A DNA stretch of 64,000 nt from Lineus longissimus (GCF_910592395.1 NC_088312.1:4772001-4836000); one strand, 5' to 3'. Positions 13,101 to 27,790 are shown, numbered from the stretch's first letter. Notes: generated by a model not told the origin, from the letters alone. Program-made: numbers and translations.

Positions 13101-16100
13101 TCTCAACTCTTAGTCCCTCAACTTATGCATCATTAGGCTCGGTGAAACGAATTACATCAAATCAGGGGTTGAAACGATTTGATTGGTTAAAGGGAATCTT
13201 AAAGGAACAACTTGGGCATGGGATTCAGGTGGCCAAGGGGATAATGTGCCTACTCGCCACCATGCACTTCCAAATAACCAGAACTTTCCAAATAACTAGA
13301 ACAAGGGCAAGTGTACATTATCAATACCACAACGTAGAACGATTCGATCCAAGTTGGAGTGAATTTCTTTCCCTTAATCACTCTTTATGGTTTTGGAATT
13401 GCCATCAAAAATCCACAATGGCGCCGTCTATCAAAAAGTCACCCTAGCGTGAACAAGAACAATTCAAGAAAAGCGAGAGCCTCTTCACTTGGTTGACTTA
13501 TCACAAACGCTTGCCATTTTCAATGGTTATTTACAGTGGATAATAAAGTGCTACAAAGAGGAACATGACGTTATTTCTGCAAAGGGAAACAGGGGATTCT
13601 TCAGAGAAAAGTTATTCACATAACAATATTTTGTAGAATAATGGCCTACTTGACCCGGTGGACCTATATTGTACCCAAAGGTTTTGGATGTCAACGTTGA
13701 GAATGGGGGTGAGTTGAGAGTTTTTGGAGCAATTCAAAAGAAGTTTAATGGTTACACTTTGGTTTTTTCAACTGCTTTTATCTGGAGATACTCAGGGCTA
13801 GCCAAGTCTTTTTGGGTCCAATAAAAATCGAAATGGCTTGGATCCACTTTTTTATTGTGCCTGAACTATATTTTATAGGATTTGTTATAGATTATTATAT
13901 TCTTAACCCCTTTGAGAAAATGACCCAGGCAATCCCAATTTGAAACCCTGATGAGGTCCATACCCGGAGACCTGTGACACTCCAAATTCATTAATTGGTA
14001 ACAGAAGTAGAAACTGCTGATGCTCACTCAATCGACCATCTAAAGAGATGTCAGTGTTGTATTGTGACACAATCTTCACCAGTAAATGAATGCTACTACA
14101 GCCTACTCAGATGTCTCAAGTATGTGTTTCCATGCGCTGAGAAGTAACGCCACCAAAGGGCGGAATTACAAAACGCCTCTGATAGGCGATAACAACTTGA
14201 ATGATTATTATCCGGGAGGTAAGCGCTGGCATAAAACAGCAGGAGTTGGTGTTCGGTGCCATACTTGAACCTAGGTTAAGTTGGCCGGATAATTGGCCGG
14301 GTAGCGCACATCACAACAGGTTACTCCACGTTTGTGACGCAGCAGGACAAAGCTGATCTAAGAAATCCAATTTACCCCCACTCGTGTTTAAGAATATTGC
14401 CTTTCGATGTGAGATATCGATCCGTGAAACTTGGCATAATCGCAATAAGCACATTTTTCTCTCAATCAGTTTATAATCCTTCAAAATGTTCTATTAAGTT
14501 CGTTTTCATATTTAATCCAGCCAGGATTATCTATGCTCCAGTGAACTTTTAGGCGGCAATACAAATCTGAAATTATTCATATTCGTGTCATTTACAAATA
14601 TTCAATACCTCATAAGCCTCTTATCTTTATCTTTTTCTCTGATGCGCGTGCCAATGCTGGGGAAAAACATCACTTCTGAGAAGTGTCACTTAAAAAAGAA
14701 CAAAACTTGGTCTAAACCTCCTTCAGGATATACAGTAATCTGAATACCTTATGTGCATTTTGTTTAGAATTTCAACATTCCTAGGAATGGGATCTATGCA
14801 AGGCATTCCCAACATTAATAGTAAACAGAAAAGTAGATATCATTATTAAAAATTTTTGAGAACTTGTTTGGTCAGGACTCTGGTATGGTTAGGGTACCAA
14901 TGTTGAAAAGCAGTATAACAGAGGTACAATGTTCATGAAACCATCAATGCCAAAGGTAATCAGTGTTCATAGTTTTCAACAAAATCCAAGGGTTGAGACA
15001 GACAGACCCTGTTTCTACACAACTGTAATGAGAACTATCATACTGTCAAATTAGCTGCAAAAGCATTAGAACCACTAAGAGAATCGTCTGCAGTGCCCAA
15101 AATATTGCAGGGCAAATTTTATTGTGCGTGAACAGTGCCACTCCCAGCGGGAGCTGGTGGTGCAATATGGAGAAAGATGATGCTGGTAGCTGGGTTTTGA
15201 ACCCACCCTCGAACCATCATAGGGGTGGGGATATAAGGAGACAAAGAGGGGTAAAAGGATCCACACAAAGCCTGGTGTCCACAGTTAGAAAATGTTTGAT
15301 AAAATGGCAATTGCATAGATCTCGATGATTCTTGTAAGAACAGAGACAAAGAAGGAACTTATCTCGCTTGTCCCAGAATATAGGAAACATGGATTAGCAT
15401 TGGAGCGAAAGTATCCCACACTTGGGTTTGGAGATGCCAGGTTCTTTTGAGTTTAAAGGGTGGATAATTGACTGAAAGGTCCCGATACAATGGACCATAT
15501 GTTCTGGTATGATGATCAGGTTTAAAAGGGAAGGCTGAGTTCACACCTCGCCTATCATGATACGTTATTAACAAAGCAAATTATCTGCATAGAAAATGAT
15601 GAAGCTGTGTAATTATGGAGTACACCAAAATCCGATTTTGTCATTGAAACTGAAAGAATGTCGTTTTCATATGTTAAATATGAGATAGCCGGGGAGGTGC
15701 TAAACCGGCATTATTAACAGATATTTTGAATAATTCCGAATGACGCATGATTCAACTCATTTTTAACCTGCCGTTTTACAAAAGGATGTTTTTGTCCACT
15801 TTCTCCCAATAAATCTCCGCCCTATTAATTTCTGGCACAATTGATAATGATGACAATTCTCTGAAAATGTGAGAGAACCTGAATTCTCACTGCTGGACAT
15901 TTCCTTCAATTCATTATTTACCACAATAAGGGAACTTTCAAATAAGATTTTGCCAAACCCTTAACATTTCCTCAAAAATAAAATCGGACATGGCTGCTGA
16001 CATGAAACCAGTGGGAAGAGAAATGAAAGCAGAGGTTAAGACGACTTAGTTAAACCTTTTCAAACTTGTTATGTTCAAGGATTTTCATAATATATCATAA

Positions 16101-19100
16101 AAACATCTACAAAATATAGTGGAAAACATTACTTAGATTTGAACAGATTTCTCACGGAATGAGCTTAAAAGAGTTAACTAAGGAGAGATCGACAAATGAA
16201 AATTTGACACTACATTTTGACAGGTCAGGTAAGTTCATGCAGGTTCAGAAAGTAGAAAGTGAATAGCGAAAATGCTAATTGTTGATTTTGATCTGATAAG
16301 GTGTATAATAGCTCTATATTGGACTTTATAGCTAATAGGAGACATCCAGCTGCTAACAAGATTATAATTTTATGATCACACTAGGATGTCTATAATAGGC
16401 ATTTCAACTCAAAGGTCTGGTATATGAATGAAGCCAAAAGTGAAAGGCATTGGCAACTAAACACATTTATGGCATCATGCAGTTATATGGTGATTTTTTT
16501 GAGACTTTGGGAATGGTTTGAGTAGGTGCTTCAATTAAGGAGACCTTTCTCGGTTAACTGATGACAGTATGTTGACTAGGTTCGGGCAAATCACATCAAC
16601 AAATGTTTGAGAGAAGCAGTGGAGACTAAGTGAGCCTTTTTTCTTTTCCATGGAGCAGCATAGAAACCAACTCAAGAAGTTTTCTTCATCTGCTCAATTA
16701 ATACCTTTGATTATCAGCTAATATCTGAAATATCTATTACCGGAAATCAGTTTCTCATGATCTCAGTCTTCACATGTCAGGGGCCAACAAATCATGCCAA
16801 TCTTTGGTAAGCAATAAAGGAGTGTAAACCAATCCGATGGGCTTTTGTGTATCAGACACCTCACAAGATTGTGCGCTTTGGTTGCATATGTTACCAGGGG
16901 GTCCCCCTGCCCGCTTGCCCATCACTAGGAGAACTTGACAAATTTAAAATGTATTGACATATATAATTATGCTATTAGACGCTTATCTGATGATCCCCTT
17001 TAATGTCCGAAGATTTTGGACAACGCTCCCTCATTTTGGTGTCGCTTTTCAACTGGTGAATGGACCTAATGTCCACAGCAATTAGACCCTTGGTCCCCAA
17101 GCTCCTTTGGGTTAACATCGGTTGTGATGGACTCAAGACAGGAAGTATTTATTTCCCTAAAAGACTGCAGCAGCAAATTAATCCAACCAGTGGATAGAAT
17201 CAAGTGGTCCCTATCAGCTATGCTAATCATTTTTGACAACACCTCAAAACTATCTTTCTGGTATTTATAAGTTTTGAACTTCAGCAGACTTTACCGCAAA
17301 AGTCCAACAAAAATATGAAACAGACTCATGTTATGTGACTGTATGATAGTGATAACTGCACGGATGAAATCCTTTAAAATCTCCTAGTTTAGCACCCAAT
17401 TCATTCAGCAGTAAAAAAATATTGCTGGTTCATTTCACAAGTTGACTGAACAACAGTTGTAAATCAGATTCAAAACCTTACATCTATGTGCAGACAAACA
17501 TACGATGAAACACACCTTAGTTCCATCTGGAAGCTGAGCATGCAGGCCTACCTTTGAAATTCACGACCATCCTGAATGTGCTGCAACAAAAATCACAGGG
17601 GGTTGCACGTCAGAGAATGGATAAATCGAAATGCCCTATTCAATTTCCTGGTTAAAAAACTCCCCCAACAGATGGGTAGGAGAAAAAACAATTTTGCATT
17701 ACTTTAATCTGATTGCCTCGTGTGACTTCCAACGTAGGTACATGGATATCAGCTGAAACTCAGAGAGAAGCCGTGCAATCGACTGTCCTGGGATATGTGT
17801 GATGTGTATGGTCAGCGACAGTATTCCACAAACGATCATCTCACTTCATTGTATTGGAGCATTGGCGAGAAACCAAACTTCCAAACATGGTTTACTAAAT
17901 TCGTAAAATGAATCACTTTTAGCTTCGTACATGAGCAGTTTCAAATCGTAATATCAGACAGTATTGTCAAAGAAACTATGCCCCTCGGCAGAAAATTCGT
18001 GCAATTGCATGACTAGGGGATGAACCAATCTAGCCAGAGTGAGGCTAGAAAGAGAAAGTCGTTCACCTGGAACATGCTCTAACTGGACTTGATTGTGAAA
18101 CACAGCGGGCATAGCGCCGAACACGACAGCTTTCATTGCAGGAACAAAACACTATCACTTGGCCAAGCGCTGCTTACAGTGATACGGTATTGAAATATGA
18201 AATAGCAAACTTTATCATGAATAAGAAATTATTACTATTAGAAAATATTTGTGTTATATTTTCACTTCAACTTGGCTTAGGGTGAGTCTGCATCCGGTGT
18301 ACAGTAGACACACATATGTTGCCTCAAGGTAGAATGAAAATCATTTTAAATGGTGAATAATATACAAATACTCAAATTTTTACTAATTGTCAACCTTTCT
18401 AAATAGTACACAAAGCCTAAAATGGAATCTAAAGTTTTCAATTGTGATTAGGAATTTCTTTTATAAAGCCAGGAGCACAGGATATGCTTTCATGGCATGA
18501 GGTATCTGTAGAAAAAATCCAATATTGTGGGGGGTTTTATGAATTGTTAATGATCGAGAAGTTTTTGACTCATTGTGCTAAATTGTGATATTTTTCCAGT
18601 GAGCTGATGATAATGGTGAAGGAAATGGCCTTGTTATTCAGAAAATACAAAAACTTTACAATATAAGATATAGGTTCAATTTTGACCTACTGCTAATGAA
18701 ATCATTAAATATACAAAAAAATATTTTCAATGAAATAATTTGGCAGGGAGAAGGTAAGAACATACCTCAGCCCTAAGGGCAGGAAACTTATTGTAGTTAA
18801 GAAAATAAACTGAAAAGGGAAAGGAATTCTTAACACCTGCTTCCAGCTGAGAAAATAAGAACCATTGAAAAGAAAGAACTGCAGACACCGCAATTAGTGA
18901 CAGGGACTTTCCTCCTCATTTAAGCACAAGAATTTCTCAACAATACATCTACAAGTCATAATTCATAAAATTTGTAAGGTGGCTATTCAAAGTTGTGTAC
19001 ACTTGAGGCAGGTTCAAGTTATAAGCCGATAGTTGAATGGTTCATGGACGGAGAGGATTTTGTCTGTTGTAACATTTCTATGCCTACTTGTGGCTCTCTT

Positions 19101-22100
19101 GGTTCCCATTTTAAATTTGATAATGTCGAACATTCTATACCATTTTAAGGTAAATATCATCCTTTAACGCCTCTTTATAATGTGGGTAATAATCAGGGTC
19201 CTTATGAATCAGGCCTCACACAAAGAAAGTGAATGAAAAAGTGATAAGGTGACTATAGCCAGTCATGTTAAGCGCCTCAAGCAAAGCGTATAATGAACAA
19301 GAATATGTTTGTTCGTTGTGAAGCTTTGACTGGACCAATTATGGATCAAACACTTTCAAAGGTTCTTGAGTGGTCCCAATTTGCTATCAACTGGCTGGAC
19401 ATGATTTTGAACAACCAACTTGTTGGTGGGGACTATCAAGATTATAGGTCTGTTAGTTTCAGACAATGCTATGGCAATAATATCTTCCTTCTTTCACTGC
19501 AGGGTGCCAAATTTACTGGATAGCATGAAATGACCGGTTTGTAATTCTGATCATCCGGTACTCCATTAGAATTGGCTAGATGGTCATTAGTGAATCATTG
19601 GGCATCTTATATATATTTGCTCAAAGAAAATATTATTTGTGCTTTGTATCTTGATTTCCCCCCTGACCGACTCCTCAAACTTGTACTCCAACTCCTTGAC
19701 TCCAACTACAAACATGATTACCAGGTTCGGTTCAAGTTAAGCTGAAACCAATGTATCTTTAAGATATATATGATTCATTCAGTTTGTTCATTTTATCTTT
19801 CTGTGGAATGGGCTCGAAATTGGTGACAATGATCACAGGCCTTTCCATAGAGGAAATCTCCACCCTTTACTGCTGCAAGCCAATGACATACAGCCATACC
19901 AGGAAGAATCAAATTCTCAAATTAATAGGATTTAAAAAAAGTTTGATTCTTATAAGTCAGAACCTGCAATCTCTAGTAGTCTCAGGCTAACTTACACTTT
20001 GGGTTCCTCTAATCAAACCCCATAATTCTTTGTTTTGATTACAAGAAATTAGTACTTCAGAATAAAAGTTACTTGCATGAGCACAGTACCTTTCCGGACC
20101 ATGGTTCGAACCCACAACATCTAGAAGTGTTCGACATGATGTTACTCTTGCATCAATCATGCTCTAATTGCCTAATAATCGTTTATCATGAGTGCTTTCA
20201 CACTGAATTGACCACTCCCGATAGATTCCCGGAAATTACCCTTTTGGTTCTTTACAATAAAAGTCTCGCTTAACGACTAACTTGCATTGGAATTATAATT
20301 ACCATTGCAATTATTTCAGGAAGGAATCAAGGACAATTATCTTTGGAAAATTTATGAAGCGTTTCAGTTCCGTGATGAAAACACTTTATCTGGTCTGTTT
20401 TGATGAAACAACAAGAGTAAAATGCAAACTTTCACGGTCGAATACCGATAAAATCACTCTTGACATAGCAACACTTAAAGGTGAGATGGCATTATCAAAC
20501 TTCACAGATGCAACCTCTGGTAGCTTTGAACTATAAAACACTAGATGTCGGTGACCATATCAAATGTAGTTTTAAGCAACTGATACCGAACAGAGGTTAT
20601 TTGTCACCTTACACTGCGAAAGGGGAGCTGAAGTGTAGTAAAGTATAAGGTAATGATCAAAAAAGATAACTTCAAGAACTTTATCACAAATGGACAATAG
20701 AATGTAAAAGTGCTACGGCCATAGGATTAGGCCAAAACTGAGGCAGCAATCAAGGCTTTGTAGCCAAGGTTTTTTAGAACTGTACATTATTCTATCATTC
20801 ATTACCATGATGCAAAAGTGTTGTTTATTTTATGATTCAGGACGAATTTAAAAATTATGTTTGATCATCCACAACTGATGATAAAATTGCATGGATTTGG
20901 CCATTCTCCTTTAACTCATTTAAATTCTGGGGTTGTTTCATTGATTGATGTGCACTTTAATTGCTAGCCTGATCACTTATAATCAACAGCCACTTCCAGT
21001 GTTTTTACTGAAAACATGATAAATAGTCACAGCGGACAAAAGAGAATCTCACTCAAAACATCATAAAAAAAGTAAAACTATGAAAATTTTAATCACTATG
21101 TTTTTAAAACAACCACAAATTGATGATGTGGTTTAATTAAAATAGCCATCGGTTAAGCCTAGGGCTAATGTATTCATTTTCTAACCGGGCCACTTAACGG
21201 CAAGTTGGACACCAAAGGACTTTTTCAAACGTTCCATTTCACACTGGTTTTTATGAAAAGTGGTAAAATAATCAATCTTTCGTCCATGGTGCAAGCTGAC
21301 CTGGGAAAAATGGGCGGGATTTGTGAATTTCACCTGCTGTTGCATATTTTAATATTCAATTAGTTGCTTGACAAAAGATGACGTACGACCTGTGTAGTAC
21401 ATTGTCTCCAACTCCACTTGAAACTTTTCAATAATTTGACCTAGTTTTATCACCAGACTGGTCAATCAATTTTTTCAATTATCATGTCAATTTAATACAG
21501 AAAAAGATCAATATTGATAAAATTAGAAATACATCAAATTTCAAACCACTGATGTTTTTATGTTTGAGAAAAATGTGGTGGTGTCCAAATTCTTATGTGG
21601 CTATTGCTGAAGAGCTATAAGATACAGACAAATATTTTTTGGAAGGGAGGAAATTAAATGAATTAATCCACCAATGTCTTGTTGTCAACACTTTGTGATG
21701 ACAGGTGAAAATTAAACAAAAAAGTACCTCATAAATTTCTCTGAAAATGGCAGATGAAGACCAACTAAGACCGATATTCATTGTCTCTAAAAAGTCTTAT
21801 TCTCTTTTCCATCCACACCATATGTGAAACAAACCCATCCAAGAATTGCATTCAAACCAATGGTGCCATCTTGTCTGTCGTAACTTTCTAAAAATGTTCC
21901 AAATAAAAGATCTACAAAAGAAACTGAAACTACTCGAAATCTATTCAATGTGACATCTTGTATCCCATTCAGATGACAAATGCGCTATTTAACTTTTTGA
22001 AATATTTCTCATTTCAACAGTAACCGTTTTGCAATCAAAACATCTTGCTTTCCGTTTTGTCAACAATGGATTCGTTGTCAATAGGTGGCATGGACATATG

Positions 22101-23550
22101 CTAAAATGCCCATCTTTTCTTCTCAGATCGGTCTCGTGTCCATGTCCTTATGTCAGGGAAATCTTGCATTCAATCTTTAAGTCGGAAGCCTTGTCACTTC
22201 ATTCCTAAATGATCGAAAAGCTCTCAATAGATATTGTGAGAGAAGAACAAAATCCACCTAAATAATTTTATCTTTACGTTTCTGATGATCATATTACAGA
22301 AGGAGTGAGGATGGGGCATTCTTCCATCTTAGATGGACAAAGGGCACTCCATCGTAGCATATGTTGATATTTGTCCTCCACGGACCTTTGGGACTAATTA
22401 TTAGCTAATGCTGGTGATGGAAACGAGACCGCTGACATGCAAACTCTTTATAACAGATTAGAGTTCCATTTCAATGGTTAAGACCATTGTATCATTTTCG
22501 ACTCCGACTTGCACTGAGACAATTACATATTGACGTAGCTAATGTACTGGAATTGTGTGTCTTGTTTAATTGAAAAAAATCAGCTACCCTTTGTCAAGAT
22601 GCCGTAAAATTCTCATTGACAAACCATAGTCAAGATGCCACAATTTTTTCTGTTGTTATCATTTGGTGTCCTGTTACAGGTTTCATTATTTTGACATCTA
22701 AGTTGTGACTTTCTGTTGTAGAAAAATCACTGCTGTATGGTTTCAGGATGATTTTGTGAATTGATAATGGCTCATTGTTACCAAGTCAAATGTTGATTTT
22801 GTTGAAGATTTGGTGGTTGTCGCTGTATTACATGGAAACCTCAAAACTGATTAGTGTAAATTAACCAATCCATGGTGTAGGGTGCATCACTTGCCATATG
22901 GCTTCAGTGGCAAAAAAGGTCCATTAGAGACCAATCCTGGATTTTTTTCTCTAACACTAGCTGTCTTGTCATAATGAATGACCAATTAATTCTGTTCCAA
23001 TTCGTTGTAAAAAAAATAGTCTGAAACTGATTGCCACTGTCATAATGTAATGTGCAATAATTGAATTTTCATTATTCAGTACCGAGGACTTCATGTATCT
23101 TGGTAGTTTTCAAAATCACTACATCTCCATAAACCATTTGAATGAAATTTATTGCAAAAATCTTACCAATTGCATGAAATATGAACTTCTTTGTCCTAGA
23201 ATAAGGCATTATACAACTGGCTGAAACATAAGGGGTGGGTCCAATTTCTCATTTAGATGTGTAAGAGAGGTCTCATATAAGGCCAGCTCTCAGTCATAAT
23301 GTCACTACATTGCCAAGCAAATTAAAACCTCAAAAGCGACTTTTTAAACCAGCTTTGCCTTTTGGTAAATTTGAATAGTTTGATCTCTCGATGTTATCCT
23401 GCATTCTTCCTCGTTGAAAATTGGAAGGTGGTATTAGAATATTGGAAACCAACCAGCTACAATTAAATATTTAGAGGGAGTTGCTCCTTTTTCAAAATTG
23501 GGCAATCATCATCAAAGCCAAAACGGCCAAGGACTCAAAATTTTACAAAG
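10200..23550. other. Long non-coding region
   Basis: No exon could be supported in this 13-kb stretch. Open frames are short and lack paired splice sites or recognisable domains. Pieces worth noting are a TATCATTAATTATCATCATC block near 11070-11110, a B-box-like GGGTTTTGAACCC at 15192-15204, and a tRNA-like segment at 20093-20175. There is also a word cluster at 22300-22470 and one AAGTGAAAG (16438-16446) matching the Blimp-1 site consensus. The rest is AT-rich sequence with nothing I can name. Confidence 0.5.
20093..20175 (-). repeat. tRNA-like SINE head fragment
   Basis: On the minus strand a tRNA-like stretch contains a perfect B-box core GGTTCGAACC (20103-20112) and, about 50 bases before it, an A-box-like region. 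An acceptor stem is not apparent, so this is more likely a SINE remnant than a tRNA gene. Confidence 0.35.
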
Positions 23551-24168
23551 TCATTTGAATGTGAGAAAATGTAACAAGTTTAACCAATTAGATGTTTGTA
23601 CAATTGTTAGCCATCTTTCACCAACTGTTTGCATCACAAAACATAACAAAAAAATGTATAGACTTTTCAAAACAAGTCTTTGTGAAAACTGAAATAGGCC
23701 ACAAGGAATTTGTTCGTACATGCGGGGCATAATTATGGAGCATGGCAATCCCCAGACACCAAAAATGAAATTTTCACATTGGAACATTTTAAACTTTAGA
23801 AAACAGATGACCCCTTTTTGCATATCATGCTGATTTACAGAAAGGATTTCTCGAAAGAAATTTAGGATTCGACATGTAGGTACGGGCATGCAAATTAGCC
23901 AAGACCGCATCAAAATGGCTGTCGCAGGTGAGGGAACAGCCACCTCCCAGTTTTTCACAACTTTTTGGAAGGAGAGAGATACGATACCTCCCATTTTTAC
24001 TGGCGAAAAGCCGAGCCCACGCTGACCTAATTTCAGTGATTGTTTTCTGCCATAAGGTCTCACCATCTGAATAATAGGATGTCCTGTTGTTAGCATCTGT
24101 GGGCAGTCATCCCTCTGTCTCCTACAGTGCCCCCATACTGGCCAAATCAGGGGATGTAAAATTAACAT
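23551..24168 (-). other. Unexplained 205-codon open frame
   Basis: A 205-codon frame is open on the minus strand, longer than expected for DNA this AT-rich. The peptide has no recognised domain, an irregular composition and no flanking intron signals. It has some transposon-like flavour (WPVWGHCRRQRDDCP near the start) but no catalytic signature. It is not called as a gene. Confidence 0.2.
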
Positions 24169-27100
24169 TCAAACACTATGATTAGGGGCCTACGGCCAAA
24201 GAAAACTCTGAAATCTTCTTTCGCACATCTTGACAGTTTTTGTTTCTTTTTTTATCTGTTGGAGTTTGTGTTTTTTATAGAATGTTTGCAAAAAGTTAAT
24301 TCTATACAAATTCCTCTCGGCAGATTTCTCAATTCTCAAGGTGGTCCAAAACCACTTGGTGGTCTAGAGGATTTTCCAGCAGTCATGCCCACAGCAGATG
24401 ATAGATTCACAGTCCTTCATTCAAAGCAAATTATGATCATTTGAAAAACAATGGAAAATTTACAGTGAAGAGCCCAAATATGAGACTTCTTTATTGGACA
24501 GACAGACTACTTTTTAAAAGAAACTAAAACCTAAGGCTCTCTTTATTGCTTCCTGAGCTTTGGAGTAAACAGGAACCTATTGGGATTATATCAGTGACTT
24601 TCAAACTTAATTTGCTAAACCGCCTAATCGAAATCAAAGGTGCTTGTATGCACATTAACAGGAATGTCAAACCTGTCAAAGGGACTGGCATAAAAGCTGG
24701 TACTGTGAAAAACGCCAGGTTTCTAGCAGCATATTTTCAGGCACATAGTTCATACCCAACTTACAACTTTCTGAAAATTCATTTAGAAGAAGATACTGGC
24801 AAGTAAAGTACACAGCAATAAAATTTTGCTCAAGGCTTATATCATGGTCTGCTATCTGGCAGCTATATGGTTCTGGGCCACTGTCATTTAATACCACAAG
24901 CAATGAAGCATGCCTCTAGGTCTCGTGTTTGTTTGCCCAGGCCATCCCCAGCAAGAACCCATTCTCTCCCACTGCCCAACTGCCCTTAGGGGAGCATTTT
25001 AGATCTAGCCAGGATGCCCAATTCTGCTTCACTTGCAAACAGGTTAAACTCAATTAGCAGTAAAAAAGTAAATTTCATATGAGGCAGTATCAATTGTAAA
25101 GAATACCCAGCATTAGCGCAGCCCTGGGGATTTCTAGAAATGTTGGGCAAGTTTTGGATCTGTTCCGACCAAGTGGACAGACAACGCCTGAAGGGTACAT
25201 CAGGGGGTTACGCCCACTCAGGTTATGGCATCACTTAGAAACAGGTTGAAATGCCATAGCTACATTGTATAAGCAAGAAGAAAATGAAAGATTTCGGTGG
25301 GACAGACACCCATGTAGCAGAAGTAGGATGCAATGAGGTCACTAACTAATGATGTCTATTGCAATACACATGTTTGTCTTCCAATTTTAGAGTAAAAATT
25401 TCTGTTCATGACAACAAACACTTTTTATAATGACCTTAGCATTTGTTAAATGCTTCTTGAGGAACTAAATGAGAAAACATATATAAAACTCACACAACCG
25501 AGTATCGATAAATCAAGTACAGATTACAGTAACCTTTACCTGCTACTGCAAACAAAAACTTGCTAATAACAGAATGTTAGAGTACATCGAATATCAAGAA
25601 AAAAACCCATCAAATCATAATATCAATATCGTATGCATAACTGCCTTGAGCAATGGGTGAAAATTGATATTCACACAGATCTGCGGTATTTTGATCAAGG
25701 TTGGTGTTTTTTACCGATATTTTATGTTCTTTTGATGTTTGCTTTCATTGCCCGGCTCAAGTTAACATGGCAGTAACCTTAATCAACTGTGTATATTATG
25801 AATGACAGAAAATATTCTAGTAAATTGGAAGGGGCTATAGACCCTTAAAAACTCCCCTGTTTGAACACTGCTGGCATCGCCCTTGCTGACATCCATTCGG
25901 TGAAGCTTCAACAAAAGCATGGGCTCTTCCAGTTCAAACCTCTTTGAAACCTGTTGATGTCACGTCTTGACTTTGACCTCAAACATTCTTGTGCTATGGT
26001 AGCGGGATAAGATAAGCAGTTTATTTTTTAAGCAAAATGTGTCTGCCTATACCTGCTGCTGCAGGCTCATGGGTCCTTAAGCAGTAATGCCAGCTACCGA
26101 TAAAAATAGTCAACTTGAGGTTGTCGGCTGTAAGTGCAGGAGATGATAAATCACATCTGATCATGTAGACAGTGCTGCTCAAAGCAGATCTGCAGGTATA
26201 TGCAGGTGATTATGGAATTACCTTATTTACTTAATTTTAATATAACATTTTTTATTTCAAATAAAAATTTGTTTCTGGAAATCACAACCGAAAAACCATA
26301 CTTTCCGAACAAAAACAACATGATGATAAAAGTTTTATGAGATGACGTACATTCATCTAATCCAAGAGAACAGCTTTCAAAGTGGATGTTCATGGTCCCA
26401 CAGGGAACCTGGAAATAATTATTCTCATGGAAGAGTACAGCTTTCCAATCAGTAGTTCCTATTTGGAACCTGGAAATAGTTTGTCTCCTCCAAGAGAACA
26501 GCTTTCAAATTAGAAGTTCACCCTCCCAATGGGACCTGGAAATAACAAATAAACTGCTGGGAGCTGCCGAAGGTGTTAGCAAGGAGGAAACTTTCAACCA
26601 CATAGCAGAAAATGAGGGTATCCTTATTGGATCCTTTCACTATAAGCAATCATTAAAAAGAGCAAATTGACATTAAACACAAATTTGTTGGTCTAATTAT
26701 TCTGGTTGATTATTTTCTTTAATTGGGGAATGAGGTGGGATGTACTGGGCAACCTGATAACCAAAATGGTGGAAGACTTAATTGATCACCCCATGTTGTT
26801 GGTTGGGACATGCATGCTGTATAAGTTATCTGTAGTTGAAATGTATAGCAGTTTGTTTTTTTCAGGAATTGAAGATAGATTAAGCCTAACCGAACTGTTA
26901 ACCTGGGATGTTGTTGATATCAAAAATGAACATCTGAATACCGTACCTTGAGAGACGTCTTCATGTCTATCTTGATTCCAATGAGCCCTCATTGGCTTTT
27001 GACAGAGACCAACTTTCTGTAGGTTCCTCTGGTGACTCAAATCACTTTCAAAACTGCCAAACATTATCCAAGTTTCATCTCAGTTCTCAATTCCTCTTAT

Positions 27101-27627
27101 CATCATCATTTTCATCTTCATGGTTCATTTAGAATCTTGGCCATTCAAAGGACTGTATGTGAAGAGTCAGGAATTTTATTTTATGCTGCAAAATGTTGAA
27201 TGATTGAGAGAAATCATAGTTACGAACTCCATAAAATGTCCCCATTTTTGCACAAATTCTGTTCCTCTTTTTGCTTTTTATGATTAACATCTACGTGCCG
27301 AACTGGTCTGATATTATGATATGATCAATGATTGAATGAATTTCAACTTGTAAATTTGTGAAAAAAAATGAAAACAGCAAAACGTACATGTGCAAGTACT
27401 ATAGGGCCAACACACCAACACAAAAAGCCACATGCAATGTATCCTAATCTAATCATGAAATATGCAACACAATCTGCATTGATATTTCATAAGATTTTCA
27501 TGGCGTTTATCAAAAATATGAAAATATCAAACGACAAAGACTCATGTACATGCAAGACCACAACATAGACATGCACTATATCGAAGAAATCCGTGATAGA
27601 ACAAGGCGTAAATCTCTGGTCACTTAC
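24169..27627. other. Non-coding region with a short tandem repeat
   Basis: No coding exon is supported. The stretch includes three imperfect copies of a ~62-bp repeat at 26361-26546 and otherwise AT-rich sequence. Confidence 0.5.
26361..26546. repeat. Three-copy degenerate tandem repeat
   Basis: Three diverged copies of about 62 bases each start near 26361, 26427 and 26488. Each contains AAGAGAACAGCTTTC or a close variant and ends in ACCTGGAAATA. Divergence suggests an old local amplification. No coding potential is apparent. Confidence 0.75.
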
Positions 27628-27790
27628 CTTTAAGAGGCGAGTTATCCTCACTCACAACGAGAAACGTTAAACTAACATCAAATCACGAGAATCGAGCAAT
27701 ATACTCAGTTACCATCACTAAACTAATTTGAAAGTTCGGCTTGCGATGTAAATAGCGCTTCCTTGCAATCGGATCTGATTAGAACGCTCG
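27628..27790 (-). other. Possible untranslated first exon
   Basis: A strong donor (CTTAAAG|GTAAGTGACC) lies on the minus strand at 27628/27627. The ~160 bases before it are richer in CpG than the surroundings and contain no long open frame, only short upstream ATGs. This looks like a 5' untranslated exon. By strand and position it could belong to the PRDM1-type gene whose coding exon is at 3011-3177, which would imply a first intron of about 24 kb. The upper boundary is a guess. Confidence 0.3.

Noticed and set aside
15192-15204. tRNA gene around GGGTTTTGAACCC
   Set aside because: Only a B-box-like word is present. No A box or cloverleaf stems were found on either strand.
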